From: Bacteroidota bacterium
GTDB lineage: Bacteria; Bacteroidota; Bacteroidia; Chitinophagales; Chitinophagaceae
Reading direction: 5' to 3'
DNA: 46,548 bases
Assembly (NCBI GenBank): GCA_016868475.1
Contig: VGGU01000013.1
Location: 1-46,548, forward strand
Made by a program: the position numbers and the translations under genes. The notes under the pieces were generated by a model that had not been told where the DNA came from, ran no database searches, and worked only from the letters and a program-made list of their open reading frames with translations. The stretch's first letter is position 1, and every line of letters starts with the position of its first letter. Below, one piece after another: positions 17,576-25,817 of this stretch.

Positions 17576-17857
17576 ATGTCTACCCATTCTCTTGCTCAAG
17601 CGCTCCAACTTTACTTAAAGGAAAGCCGTGTGGGAGACCAAATCCAAGCTTTACAAATACAAGATGCCTGGGAAACCTTGGTTGGAAAAACAATTGCTCG
17701 TTATACGGATAGCGTACGTTTACAGGGAGACAAATTGTTCATTCACACACAAGTAGGTCCTCTTCGAAATGAATTACAATTTCAACGGTCCACAATCAGG
17801 CAAAAAGTAAACGAATGGTTAGGCTCTCCCGTTGTTCGGGAAGTAATCATTCAATAA
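17576..17857 (+). CDS. dciA: DUF721/DciA-like protein, probable replicative helicase loader factor
   Basis: 93 residues. It has the DUF721 pattern: an N-terminal helix, then AWETLVGKTIARYTDSVRL with the conserved Trp (W32) and Gly, then LFIHTQVGPLRNELQF and a terminal helix. DciA is the ancestral loader or recruiter of DnaB helicase where DnaC/DnaI is missing. Its place straight after recF supports the replication role; recF-DUF721 adjacency is also known from actinobacterial origin regions. It is shorter than many DciA proteins, basically the domain alone. Its 3' end overlaps the convergent gene by seven bases. Confidence 0.82.
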   Translation: MSTHSLAQALQLYLKESRVGDQIQALQIQDAWETLVGKTIARYTDSVRLQGDKLFIHTQVGPLRNELQFQRSTIRQKVNEWLGSPVVREVIIQ

Positions 17858-18957
17858 TTACTTTCTTTATAATCTATAGCGGCCGTCTTATTGACTACCA
17901 CTCCTTTTTCTAGATAGTAGATTGTGGGATTGGTCCTAGCTGCTGTTTGAATAGCTTTGAGATCACAACTAAACACTGGCCAACCCTTGAACTTTGTTTG
18001 AGAAAGTAGTTTTCGAACAGCCGTGGGTTCAGCGGTAATAATATAAATAGGAATTTTATTGAATGCTGTTTTAGTTTGGGGCAACAAATCCAATGCGCTA
18101 ATACTTTTTTGTAAGGAAACAGCATGATCTGTTATTACCAGTAAAACAGCCGGCAATTGTAGTAATTGCGCTGTGGAATCAATGCCCGTTTCTCCCGTTA
18201 ACACAAAACCTTTGATAGGAGGATCCATGTCTTTTCCTGGACGAATCAACTTGTCTTCCCGCTTCACGAATTGGTAGTTTTGAGAAGAAAAATCAGCCGG
18301 AAAATCAGCAGCTGAAAATTGAACCAATTGATTGTTTTTTTTATAGGTAAAGTAAATTACTATGCTATCAGGGATAGCTGTTGCAGGAATCTTTCTATTC
18401 ATCGAGAGATCAGCCCCTATCTTGTAGGGTAAACAATCAATGATGGGCAAATGAGTTAAGGTGTAATATTGAAATCCTATAGCAGCTATAATACTCACTA
18501 AACAATTGAACCCGGCATAGCGCAAACCTGTGCCTATCTTATCCAATGCAGAAAAATAATGTAAGAAACCAAGCAGGATCAATAACACCACGTCTTTTAA
18601 AAAAGACTGCCCTGCACTTAAGGGCAAACAATCACCGAAACAGCCACAATTTTTTGGGTATCCAGTTAAATAAGTATAGCCTGTTAATGCAGTAAAAAAG
18701 AGCAATAGAAAGAGCAATAAAAAATGGGTGATTTTTGTTTTGAAGTTAACCAGTAAAGCCACGCCGAGGCCTATCTCAGCTGTATTCAGAAAAACCGCAA
18801 CGGGTAAGGTGAAGGAATTGAACGAATGCAGGTGCCATATTTCAAGAAATTCTTGAATCTTATAGCTTAGCCCTTGTGGATCATTAGCTTTTATTAGGCC
18901 TGAGAAAATAAACAAAAGGCCTACCAATAAGCGGACAATAAAGAGCATCCATTTCAT
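17851..18957 (-). CDS. BT_3928-like protein with DoxX/MauE-type membrane domain
   Basis: 368 residues. The first ~160 form four to five membrane helices of the DoxX/MauE type: residues 4-22 include LLVGLLFIFSGLIKANDP, and a later loop has the cysteine cluster NCGCFGDCLPL. MauE-like proteins support thiol-disulfide chemistry in the periplasm, so the Cys-x-Cys-x3-Cys loop may be redox active (inference). The ~200-residue C-terminal half is soluble and not recognised in detail; late strands such as IPIYIITAEP and GWPVFSCD look thioredoxin- or flavodoxin-like only loosely. The start overlaps the stop of the DUF1599 gene as ATGA, so the two are translationally coupled. Confidence 0.85.
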   Translation of the reverse strand: MKWMLFIVRLLVGLLFIFSGLIKANDPQGLSYKIQEFLEIWHLHSFNSFTLPVAVFLNTAEIGLGVALLVNFKTKITHFLLLFLLLFFTALTGYTYLTGYPKNCGCFGDCLPLSAGQSFLKDVVLLILLGFLHYFSALDKIGTGLRYAGFNCLVSIIAAIGFQYYTLTHLPIIDCLPYKIGADLSMNRKIPATAIPDSIVIYFTYKKNNQLVQFSAADFPADFSSQNYQFVKREDKLIRPGKDMDPPIKGFVLTGETGIDSTAQLLQLPAVLLVITDHAVSLQKSISALDLLPQTKTAFNKIPIYIITAEPTAVRKLLSQTKFKGWPVFSCDLKAIQTAARTNPTIYYLEKGVVVNKTAAIDYKESNY

Positions 18958-19484
18958 AGTAAAATCAAGGCAAATACCGCATAATTAATAATATCGAGAT
19001 AGTTTGCATCAATACCCTCGCTGATTAATGTTTTACCATCATTGGCAAGTATTTGTTTGATTCGCTGCAATTTCACGAGAATTAAATCCACAAAGCTTTC
19101 CTGACTCATTTCGCGCCACGCCTCACCATAATCATGATTTTTATCTAACATTAATTGCTTTGCTGTATTTACTTGTTGATTATAGAGTAGGGATAATTTC
19201 TCAAATGGGATGTCCTCAATTTCAGCAGTGTTAAGTTGGAGTTGAATCAATCCGATTACACCATAATTAATGATACCTTGAAATTCTGCTTCAATATTAT
19301 CCTCTACACGCTGTGTTCCTTTTTGTTGAATGGTTCTAATGCGTTGTGCTTTTATGAAAAGTTGATCTACAACTGATATGGTACGGAGTACCCTCCAGGA
19401 AGTTCCATAATCGGTCGATTTTTTCAGGAAAATATTCTTGCATGATTCGACTACTTTGTCATATTGTTTTGATGTATCCTGCAT
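18954..19484 (-). CDS. DUF1599 protein with two tandem domains
   Basis: 176 residues consisting of an internal duplication. Repeat 1 (about 8-82) and repeat 2 (about 101-176) each hold Asp-Tyr-Gly-x-x-Trp (25-30 and 118-123), a K-x-QRI segment and an Ile-Ile-Asn-Tyr helix near the end (71-74 and 165-168). The fold is unnamed to me; all-helical units with conserved acidic residues could resemble MazG-like nucleotide-binding proteins (inference). It has an exact promoter element 25 bp upstream, is divergent from folP, and is coupled by an ATGA overlap to the BT_3928-like gene. The function is unknown. Confidence 0.87.
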   Translation of the reverse strand: MQDTSKQYDKVVESCKNIFLKKSTDYGTSWRVLRTISVVDQLFIKAQRIRTIQQKGTQRVEDNIEAEFQGIINYGVIGLIQLQLNTAEIEDIPFEKLSLLYNQQVNTAKQLMLDKNHDYGEAWREMSQESFVDLILVKLQRIKQILANDGKTLISEGIDANYLDIINYAVFALILL

Positions 19485-19509
19485 AGCTTATTGACTTTCG
19501 TACCTTTAT

Positions 19510-19517
19510 CAAAAATA
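19510..19517 (-). promoter_or_regulatory. -7 element for the DUF1599 operon
   Basis: Minus strand reads TATTTTTG, an exact TAnnTTTG match 25 bases before the DUF1599 ATG. A weaker string TACCTTTA (19501-19508, plus) may serve folP. Confidence 0.5.
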
Positions 19518-19531
19518 AACAAGAAGCCGTA

Positions 19532-20368
19532 ATGTATTCACTTGAGAGCAAGAATAGAACAATAGTTGTGGATAAACCCATTGTTATGGGGATACTTAAT
19601 GCTACTCCTGACTCTTTTTATTCACCCAGTTGTGTAACCCTGCTTAAAGAAACACTTTGTAAAGCTGAACAAATGCTAATGGCAGGTGCTTCCATATTAG
19701 ATATTGGAGGACAAAGCACCAGACCTGGAAGCAATTGGCTTACTGCTGAGGAAGAGCTAGCTCGTGTGATACCCCCTATTGAACAACTTGCCAAAGAGTT
19801 CCCCACGGCTTTCATTTCTATTGATACTTTTCATGCAAAAGTGGCAGAAGAAGCTATACAAGCTGGAGCACATATGGTTAATGATATTAGTGCAGGGTTG
19901 CTTGACGCAGAAATGTTATCGACAGTGTCTCGCTTACAAGTGCCTTATGTGATAATGCATATGCGTGGCGATCCACAGACAATGCAACTAAACACTGAGT
20001 ATAAAAATGTAGTGAATGAAGTATTGTCTTTTTTGAACGAAAGAAAAAAGGCTTGTCAGGCTCAAGGTATAAAGCAATTAATAGTAGATCCAGGAATCGG
20101 GTTTTCTAAAACAATTGAACAAAATTTTGAATTAATAGCTAATCTGGAGGCTTTTCAGGTTTTAGAATCGCCAGTATTGCTAGGTTTATCCAGAAAGTCT
20201 TTCATCTGCAAAACACTCCAGACCGACCCCGCAGGGGCTTTAAATGGCAGCACCTTTTTGCATGCCATTGGCCTACAAAAAGGTGCCACTATTTTACGCG
20301 TTCACGATGTTCAGGAAGCCGTTGATGGAATAAAATTGTTCAACGGCCTATATCCTAATTTGTTGTAG
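19532..20368 (+). CDS. folP: Dihydropteroate synthase
   Basis: 278 residues. It joins p-aminobenzoate to dihydropterin pyrophosphate in folate synthesis and is the sulfonamide target. All signatures are present: VMGILNATPDSFY, DIGGQSTRPGS, AHMVNDISAG, MHMRGDPQTMQ, VDPGIGFSKT and LGLSRKSF. The length is normal. Its 3' end overlaps the convergent FKBP gene by 14 bases. folP is divergent from the DUF1599/BT_3928 pair. Confidence 0.96.
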   Translation: MYSLESKNRTIVVDKPIVMGILNATPDSFYSPSCVTLLKETLCKAEQMLMAGASILDIGGQSTRPGSNWLTAEEELARVIPPIEQLAKEFPTAFISIDTFHAKVAEEAIQAGAHMVNDISAGLLDAEMLSTVSRLQVPYVIMHMRGDPQTMQLNTEYKNVVNEVLSFLNERKKACQAQGIKQLIVDPGIGFSKTIEQNFELIANLEAFQVLESPVLLGLSRKSFICKTLQTDPAGALNGSTFLHAIGLQKGATILRVHDVQEAVDGIKLFNGLYPNLL

Positions 20369-21245
20369 GAGCCTTAGCTTGAACATCTATAACCTCCACA
20401 TCAAAAACTAAATGTTCGTATGGTTTGATTGGTCCGCCAGGAGGAGGTGCTGCTCCATATCCTAAAAGTGAGGGTATATATATTTTTCCTTTAGCCCCTT
20501 TTCTTAAATAAGGCATAGCCTCATCAAATCCCTTGATCATCTGACCTACTCCTACAGAAAACTTAAGGGGATCTACATGCTTGAATGTGGTATCCGTATT
20601 GCTGTCAAAAACCTTACCCTCAAATGTTTTTCCTGTGTAGTTTACAGCAACATAATCTCCTTTTTTAATCAACTCCCCACTACCTGCTGAAAGCACTTCA
20701 ACATAGGCTCCGGCAGGAGTACGTTGAACCGAGCTTAGTTTTTCACCAAGGAAACTTTCAACTTCGGAATTTTCTCGAATACTGTACGCTTTACTTTCAT
20801 TTTGTTCATCAAGCATCTTTAAGCTATCGGTACTGAATATTCCCAATACCTTGATATACGTAATAATACGATCGCCTTTTTTAAATTCTGGAGGAAGATT
20901 TCCTGCTGGTAGTCTTTTTAAAAATGTATCCATCATTTGTGTGGCAATAACAGAATCGCCACGATGAAGCGAAGTCCATAACTCTGAAATGTCATAAGGC
21001 TGGGTCTGTGGCGGAACAGGGATGTAAATAGGTAGCCTATTGCCCGTTGTAAAATAAACGCTGTCGTTGATTTTTTGAGTCAATGTCAATTTGATGTAAC
21101 TACCAATACGGGCTTGTTGCGTGTCCTTGCTTCTGATCAATTGGTAAGGCATTCCACCAGGCGTTTTTTGGTAGGCAGGTCCGGAACAGCTTACCATCAG
21201 CGACGTTAAGAAGCTAAGCGCAAGAAATTTAAATGATGCTTGCAT
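20355..21245 (-). CDS. FKBP-type peptidyl-prolyl isomerase, predicted lipoprotein
   Basis: 296 residues. A signal sequence ends in Met-Val-Ser-Cys (C20), a lipobox. A middle part of ~150 residues is not recognised, though its strand pattern could be a degenerate first FKBP module. A complete C-terminal FKBP domain follows: GDYVAVNYTGKTFEGKVFDSN, FSVGVGQMIKGFDEAMPYLRKGAKGKIYIPSLLGYGA, HLVFDVEVID. It should fold outer-envelope proteins in the periplasm; GldI-type FKBP lipoproteins of gliding Bacteroidota are the closest concept. It lies nine bases after the DHH phosphoesterase gene, so the two form an operon. Confidence 0.9.
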   Translation of the reverse strand: MQASFKFLALSFLTSLMVSCSGPAYQKTPGGMPYQLIRSKDTQQARIGSYIKLTLTQKINDSVYFTTGNRLPIYIPVPPQTQPYDISELWTSLHRGDSVIATQMMDTFLKRLPAGNLPPEFKKGDRIITYIKVLGIFSTDSLKMLDEQNESKAYSIRENSEVESFLGEKLSSVQRTPAGAYVEVLSAGSGELIKKGDYVAVNYTGKTFEGKVFDSNTDTTFKHVDPLKFSVGVGQMIKGFDEAMPYLRKGAKGKIYIPSLLGYGAAPPPGGPIKPYEHLVFDVEVIDVQAKAPTTN

Positions 21246-21254
21246 AAATTCAAA

Positions 21255-22259
21255 TTAAATAAGTGATGATTGTGTTTTAATAATCTCTTTAAATCGGGCA
21301 ACCGTCTTATCGAGCGAGTCGCTACTTTTTCCGCCCGCTGCGTTGAAATGGCCTCCCCCTTCAAAAAAGGTTCGGGCAAATGTATTGCAATCAAATGAAC
21401 CTTTGCTCCTAAAACTCCATTTTCTTTCTTCATCCCTATCAATAACCAAGGCTACCATTTTTATTCCTTGAATAGCGTGTGGATAGTTTACAAGTCCATC
21501 AGTGTCGCCTGTTTTTATTTGGAATTTCAGTAAGTCAGACTTTGAAAGCGTGATCAATGCAGTGTTATACTCATAAAAGATTTCCATTCGATGAAGCAGT
21601 ACATGTCCAATAAATCGCAAACGATTTTCTAGAAAGTTATCATAAAGTCCTTCATGAATTTTTCCGTGATCTAACCCTCGTGATTTAAGATCTGCAACAA
21701 TGATGTGCACGCCAGCATGTGCGGAAGCAAATCTAAAGGAACCTGTATCTGCCACTAATCCGGCGTATAGGCATTCTGCAATTGGCAAATCAATAAGCGA
21801 AAGGTCTCCAGCTTCTTTAATAAAGTCGTAAATCATTTCGCAAGTAGAACTTTTTGACGTATCACTTACTCCAAAGTGAAATGAATCTACTGCAGGTTCT
21901 TGATGATGGTCAATGAGCACTTTTGTGCAAGTTAGTTGAGCCAGCTTTGTTGCCATGGTCATAGTACGGTAAAAATCATTATAATCCAGGCAAAAAAGTA
22001 CGGTTGCATTTTCTAAGATAACGTCAGCCTTTTCCTTCTGTTGTTCGTAGTTGATTACTGCTGCAGCTCCGGGCATCCAGTTTACCCATCCGGCCCAATT
22101 GGTTGGAGAAATCACAGTAACCTCATGGCCCTTTTTGGAGAGATATTGGGCTAACGAAAGCGAAGAACCCATTGCGTCGGCGTCAGGCTTCTGGTGAGTA
22201 GTAATTGCTACTTTTTGTGGTGTAAGCAAAGATGGGAAAAGGGCAGAAATTGGCTTCAT
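21255..22259 (-). CDS. DHH-family phosphoesterase (NrnA-like nanoRNase/pAp phosphatase)
   Basis: 334 residues from the ATG at 22259. Catalytic motifs: [13 protein letters not shown] (Asp-x-Asp), [16 protein letters not shown] (the DHH motif), VADTGSFRF, and the DHHA1 glycine signature [11 protein letters not shown]. Relatives degrade 2-5 nt RNAs and dephosphorylate pAp. An ATG two codons upstream (22265) is possible, but it directly abuts an exact -7 element (22267-22274), whereas 22259 lies seven bases past it, the same distance as in serA. Confidence 0.92.
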   Translation of the reverse strand: MKPISALFPSLLTPQKVAITTHQKPDADAMGSSLSLAQYLSKKGHEVTVISPTNWAGWVNWMPGAAAVINYEQQKEKADVILENATVLFCLDYNDFYRTMTMATKLAQLTCTKVLIDHHQEPAVDSFHFGVSDTSKSSTCEMIYDFIKEAGDLSLIDLPIAECLYAGLVADTGSFRFASAHAGVHIIVADLKSRGLDHGKIHEGLYDNFLENRLRFIGHVLLHRMEIFYEYNTALITLSKSDLLKFQIKTGDTDGLVNYPHAIQGIKMVALVIDRDEERKWSFRSKGSFDCNTFARTFFEGGGHFNAAGGKSSDSLDKTVARFKEIIKTQSSLI

Positions 22260-22266
22260 GAGCATT

Positions 22267-22274
22267 CAAAGATA
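22267..22274 (-). promoter_or_regulatory. -7 element for the DHH phosphoesterase-FKBP operon
   Basis: Minus strand reads TATCTTTG, an exact TAnnTTTG match ending seven bases before the ATG at 22259; a leaderless mRNA is likely. Confidence 0.55.
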
Positions 22275-22288
22275 TGGAAAGATAGTTG

Positions 22289-22296
22289 TAACTTTG
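22289..22296 (+). promoter_or_regulatory. -7 element for ndk
   Basis: TAACTTTG followed by C matches TAnnTTTG, 20 bases before the ndk ATG. It is back to back with the element of the divergent operon. Confidence 0.6.
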
Positions 22297-22316
22297 CGGC
22301 GCTAAACACTAAACAA

Positions 22317-22733
22317 ATGAGTAATAGGACTTTCACCATGATTAAGCCAGATGCTTTTAAAAAAGGACATAGTGGCGCAATTTTAGATCGGATTATAAAA
22401 GAAGGATTTGCCATCAAAGCATTAAAAATGCTACACCTCTCTAAGGAGAAGGCTGGAGAATTCTATGCCATTCACCGTGAACGCCCATTCTATGGCGAAC
22501 TGGTTTCGTTTATGAGCAGTGGCCCAATTATTGCGGCTATTTTGGAAAAAGAAAATGCAGTAGAAAACTTCAGAAAATTAATCGGGGCAACCAATCCTGC
22601 TGCTGCGGAGGATGGGACAATCAGGAAACTATTTGCTAGTTCTGTTGGAGAAAACGCTATTCATGGTAGTGATAGTGATGCGAATGCAGCAATTGAATCT
22701 GCCTTCTTCTTTTCAGGATTAGAGCAATGTTAA
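22317..22733 (+). CDS. ndk: Nucleoside diphosphate kinase
   Basis: 138 residues, the standard length. It transfers phosphate between nucleoside tri- and diphosphates through a phosphohistidine. Motifs: [14 protein letters not shown] at the start, [18 protein letters not shown], the Kpn-loop region, and the active histidine in NAIHGSDS. The frame is open further upstream, but the ATG at 22317 is the family start and lies correctly behind a promoter element. A strong terminator follows. Confidence 0.97.
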   Translation: MSNRTFTMIKPDAFKKGHSGAILDRIIKEGFAIKALKMLHLSKEKAGEFYAIHRERPFYGELVSFMSSGPIIAAILEKENAVENFRKLIGATNPAAAEDGTIRKLFASSVGENAIHGSDSDANAAIESAFFFSGLEQC

Positions 22734-22758
22734 TTATATAAACTTGATTTCACTTTGA

Positions 22759-22784
22759 AAAACCGCCATTTGGCGGTTTTTTTA
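22759..22784 (+). terminator. Bidirectional terminator between ndk and the UbiD-family gene
   Basis: A GC-rich stem (AAAACCGCC against GGCGGTTTT, four-base loop) is followed by a T run. The run of A before the stem provides the matching T run for the opposite strand, so it can end both convergent units. Confidence 0.9.
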
Positions 22785-22794
22785 TTACAAAGAA

Positions 22795-24711
22795 TTAGTG
22801 TACCACAGCCTCTTCGCCATACAGCTGATCTTTGTATTTAAGTGAAGGGGATGGAATAAAATCACCTAAACCAAGTTGGTTCCATTTTTTGTCAACTTTT
22901 TCTATTGTAGTCTGATCAGCTACAATGATGTTTGGCCAATCCCGTTGAAAATTGTCAAATTCTTTGGTTTTTCTTGTTCCATCTAGACCCATACACGCAG
23001 TATAAGGAGAACCCGTAGATCTATAGAGGAAAGCATCTCGTTTTGGATCTAGGTTATTGCAAAAGCGCCATAAGCTGGTTGCCAAATCGTTGGGGTTTAC
23101 CGCGTGCTCTATATAAAGTATCATTTTGATACTGACCATGGATGGTAAAGAGGCAATGTGCTGATGCAACTCTCTTACCTGCCCTGGTTTATTTTTTTCG
23201 ATGGCTACCAAAACACAAGGAATGCCAAGATCAGTGAGGCTTGTATTAACGCCTCGTATTGCAGGCGTTTGCTGTAATAAAATGTCTTTTAGTGCAGAAG
23301 AAGACAAGCTTAATACTGGGCAATTGTACTCCTCCTCTTGCTCTTCAATTAGCTTTTTTGTTCCGTCTATACACATCTTGCCCCCGTATCCCATTTTGCT
23401 ACAGCTATGATCTAATACATCCATGGGACCCGTGGAAAATGATATGTCTGTTGCTGGATTTAAGTTTGCAAAAATATATTTTGCTAATGCTGGATAGGTT
23501 TTAATGGTAATTCCTTGATCTGCGAGCACTAAGATTTTATTGAACATCATTTGTCCGGCCCCCCACATTGCATTCATTACTTTTTGTCCCTGCCCTGCAT
23601 ATTCCTTATTGATCTGCGCAATTACCAGGTTATGAAAAACTCCCTCTACGGGCATTTCCATGTCTATGATCTCAGGAATCATTGTCATTTTAATGGGAGC
23701 CAGAAAAATACGCTCCGTAGCTTTCCCTAACCAAGCATCCTCCTGTGGTGGGATACCAACGATTGTGGCGGGGTAGATTGCATTTTTTTTATAAGTAATG
23801 GCCGTTACATGAAAACGAGGATACCAATCTGGTAATGAATAATAGCCTGTGTGATCGCCAAAAGGGCCTTCCCATATCAATTCTTCTGTAGGGTCAACGT
23901 ATCCCTCAATGATAATATCCGCATCAGCCGGAACTTCTATTTCGGGTTGAGTGATACATCGAACCAATTCCACTTTTTTCTTGCGAAGAAACCCGGCCAA
24001 CATGTATTCGTCTACGTTTTCTGGCAAAGGAGCTGTGGCACTATAGGCATAGACTGGGTCACCACCTAGTGAAACAGCAACCGGCATTTTAATCCCGATT
24101 TTTTTATAGGCATTAAAATGTTTAGCACTGACCTTATGTTTATGCCAGTGCATGCCCGTTAAAGCAGGGCCAAAGATTTGCATACGATACATTCCTACAT
24201 TCCTGCTTTTAGTTTCAGGGTCTTTAGTATGTATAACAGGCAAGGTGATAAATGGTCCTCCATCTTTAGGCCAACAAGTTAAAACAGGTATCTTACTGAG
24301 ATCTGGGTTCAACATTATTAACTCCTGGCAGGCCCCTTTCCCATTGATAACTTTCGGCATCCAACTGGCAAATTGACTCAGCATAGGAAGCAGTCGAAGT
24401 TTGTCGAGTATATTCTCTTTAGGGGAAGATAGTAGTTTAAATAAGTCTTCTATTTCACGAGTAATGGAATCCAGGGAATCTACGCCCAATGCCATACACA
24501 TTCTTTTCTCACTCCCATACCCGTTCATTAAAATAGGAAAATCTGTGCCGGTATTCTCAAATAAAAGTGCTTTTCCACCACCACCTGATTTACTAACCCG
24601 ATCGGTTATCTCAGCAATTTCAAGACACGGGTCTACATATGATTTAATTCTAATAAGCTCACCGTTTTTTTCCAATGCTTCAATAAATGCTTGTTGATCT
24701 CTCCAGGCCAT
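22795..24711 (-). CDS. UbiD-family prenylated-FMN-dependent decarboxylase
   Basis: 638 residues. It has the UbiD architecture throughout: GGGGKALLFENTG near the N terminus, MYRMQIFGP, MHWHKHKV, PVAVSLGGDPVYAYSATAPLPENVDEYMLAGFLR, EGPFGDHTGYYS, then PPQEDAWLGKATERIFL. Such enzymes remove carboxyl groups from aromatic or unsaturated acids using prenyl-FMN made by UbiX, whose gene is not here. Relatives of this length are often annotated as menaquinone-synthesis decarboxylases; Bacteroidota use menaquinone, but the classical Men route needs no UbiD, so the substrate is open. It is the last of three closely spaced minus-strand genes. Confidence 0.88.
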   Translation of the reverse strand: MAWRDQQAFIEALEKNGELIRIKSYVDPCLEIAEITDRVSKSGGGGKALLFENTGTDFPILMNGYGSEKRMCMALGVDSLDSITREIEDLFKLLSSPKENILDKLRLLPMLSQFASWMPKVINGKGACQELIMLNPDLSKIPVLTCWPKDGGPFITLPVIHTKDPETKSRNVGMYRMQIFGPALTGMHWHKHKVSAKHFNAYKKIGIKMPVAVSLGGDPVYAYSATAPLPENVDEYMLAGFLRKKKVELVRCITQPEIEVPADADIIIEGYVDPTEELIWEGPFGDHTGYYSLPDWYPRFHVTAITYKKNAIYPATIVGIPPQEDAWLGKATERIFLAPIKMTMIPEIIDMEMPVEGVFHNLVIAQINKEYAGQGQKVMNAMWGAGQMMFNKILVLADQGITIKTYPALAKYIFANLNPATDISFSTGPMDVLDHSCSKMGYGGKMCIDGTKKLIEEQEEEYNCPVLSLSSSALKDILLQQTPAIRGVNTSLTDLGIPCVLVAIEKNKPGQVRELHQHIASLPSMVSIKMILYIEHAVNPNDLATSLWRFCNNLDPKRDAFLYRSTGSPYTACMGLDGTRKTKEFDNFQRDWPNIIVADQTTIEKVDKKWNQLGLGDFIPSPSLKYKDQLYGEEAVVH

Positions 24712-24752
24712 TTCAAAGTTTTATTAGTGCTGTTGTAACATATTGTTTATCG

Positions 24753-25784
24753 CTATCCTTCAATTTTTTGAATTCCCTTATAAGTAACGCCCAATCCAGC
24801 TTGATTAGGAATACCAATAACTCCATCATGATAAGTGAGACCACAGGAAAGATCTTCGGCGAGCAACAACGGTCCATCCATATCCAAATAATCTACCCAT
24901 TCACTTAAATGTCCAATAGCAGCCGAACCAATGGTAGACTCGTTCATACTACCCAACATAATTTTTAATCCAAGTGAACGAGCCTGGTCTATCATTCGTC
25001 TTGCCGGAGTAATACCACCACATTTGGTTAGCTTGATATTGATCCCGTCAAAATTATTGGCGCATATAGAAACATCTTTTTCTGAAACACAAGATTCATC
25101 AGCAATCAGCGGTAAGGAAGAAGCCGCCTTTAATAACTTCATTTCATCCACACTTCCTTTTGGCAATGGTTGTTCTATCAATTCTACACCTAATGCTTTT
25201 AACTTTGGGATAATTTCCAAAGCAGTATCAATATCCCAGCCGGCATTGGCATCCACTCGAAAAGGAGCCATTGTGTTAGCGCGGAGTAGTTCTAGAACAG
25301 GTATATCTTCAGCTGAACCCACTTTAATTTTATAAATTGGCCAAGGTCTTTCTTTCATTTTTTGAAGCATGTGGTCAGGAGTATCCATCCCAATGGTAAA
25401 ATCAGTAAGCGGGCCCGACAATCCTGTGCCTCCCCATAACTTATAAAGCGGCACGCCTTTCCCTTGTGCAAAGAGATCCCAACCAGCCATGTCTAAAGCA
25501 CAAATTAAAAAAGGATGGTCAGGAATTAAATGGTGAAGGAAATGCCAAAAACGTTCTGGGTCTGTAAAAACAAATCGCTCAATGGAGGCCCTATTTTTTT
25601 CTAAGGTATCAATCAAACTTTCTAAGCTCACTTGGTAATAAGAGATTGCCGGAGCTTCTCCATATCCACGCCTGTTTCCTATTTGCAACTCAACCACCAA
25701 GGTAGGTTGATGCGTTTTTGTTCCCTTAGAAATAGTGAATGGATGTCGAAAGCGTAATTCATGTGCCCAATAGCGAACCTGCAT
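24753..25784 (-). CDS. Dipeptide epimerase (L-Ala-D/L-Glu type), enolase superfamily
   Basis: 343 residues. The muconate-lactonising branch signatures are present: catalytic Lys pair YKIKVGS, metal ligands in RVDANAGW, ELIEQPLP and LIADESC, and the second catalytic lysine in INIKLTKCGG. The C-terminal Asp-x-Asp motif (YLDMDGPLLL) is the mark of dipeptide epimerases, where it binds the substrate ammonium group. Such enzymes convert L-Ala-D-Glu from murein peptides to L-Ala-L-Glu for reuse. It starts 33 bp after malQ and ends 41 bp before the ubiD-family gene. Confidence 0.9.
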   Translation of the reverse strand: MQVRYWAHELRFRHPFTISKGTKTHQPTLVVELQIGNRRGYGEAPAISYYQVSLESLIDTLEKNRASIERFVFTDPERFWHFLHHLIPDHPFLICALDMAGWDLFAQGKGVPLYKLWGGTGLSGPLTDFTIGMDTPDHMLQKMKERPWPIYKIKVGSAEDIPVLELLRANTMAPFRVDANAGWDIDTALEIIPKLKALGVELIEQPLPKGSVDEMKLLKAASSLPLIADESCVSEKDVSICANNFDGINIKLTKCGGITPARRMIDQARSLGLKIMLGSMNESTIGSAAIGHLSEWVDYLDMDGPLLLAEDLSCGLTYHDGVIGIPNQAGLGVTYKGIQKIEG

Positions 25785-25817
25785 ACATTGCTTTGTGCGA
25801 AGATAGCACTAAGGCTA

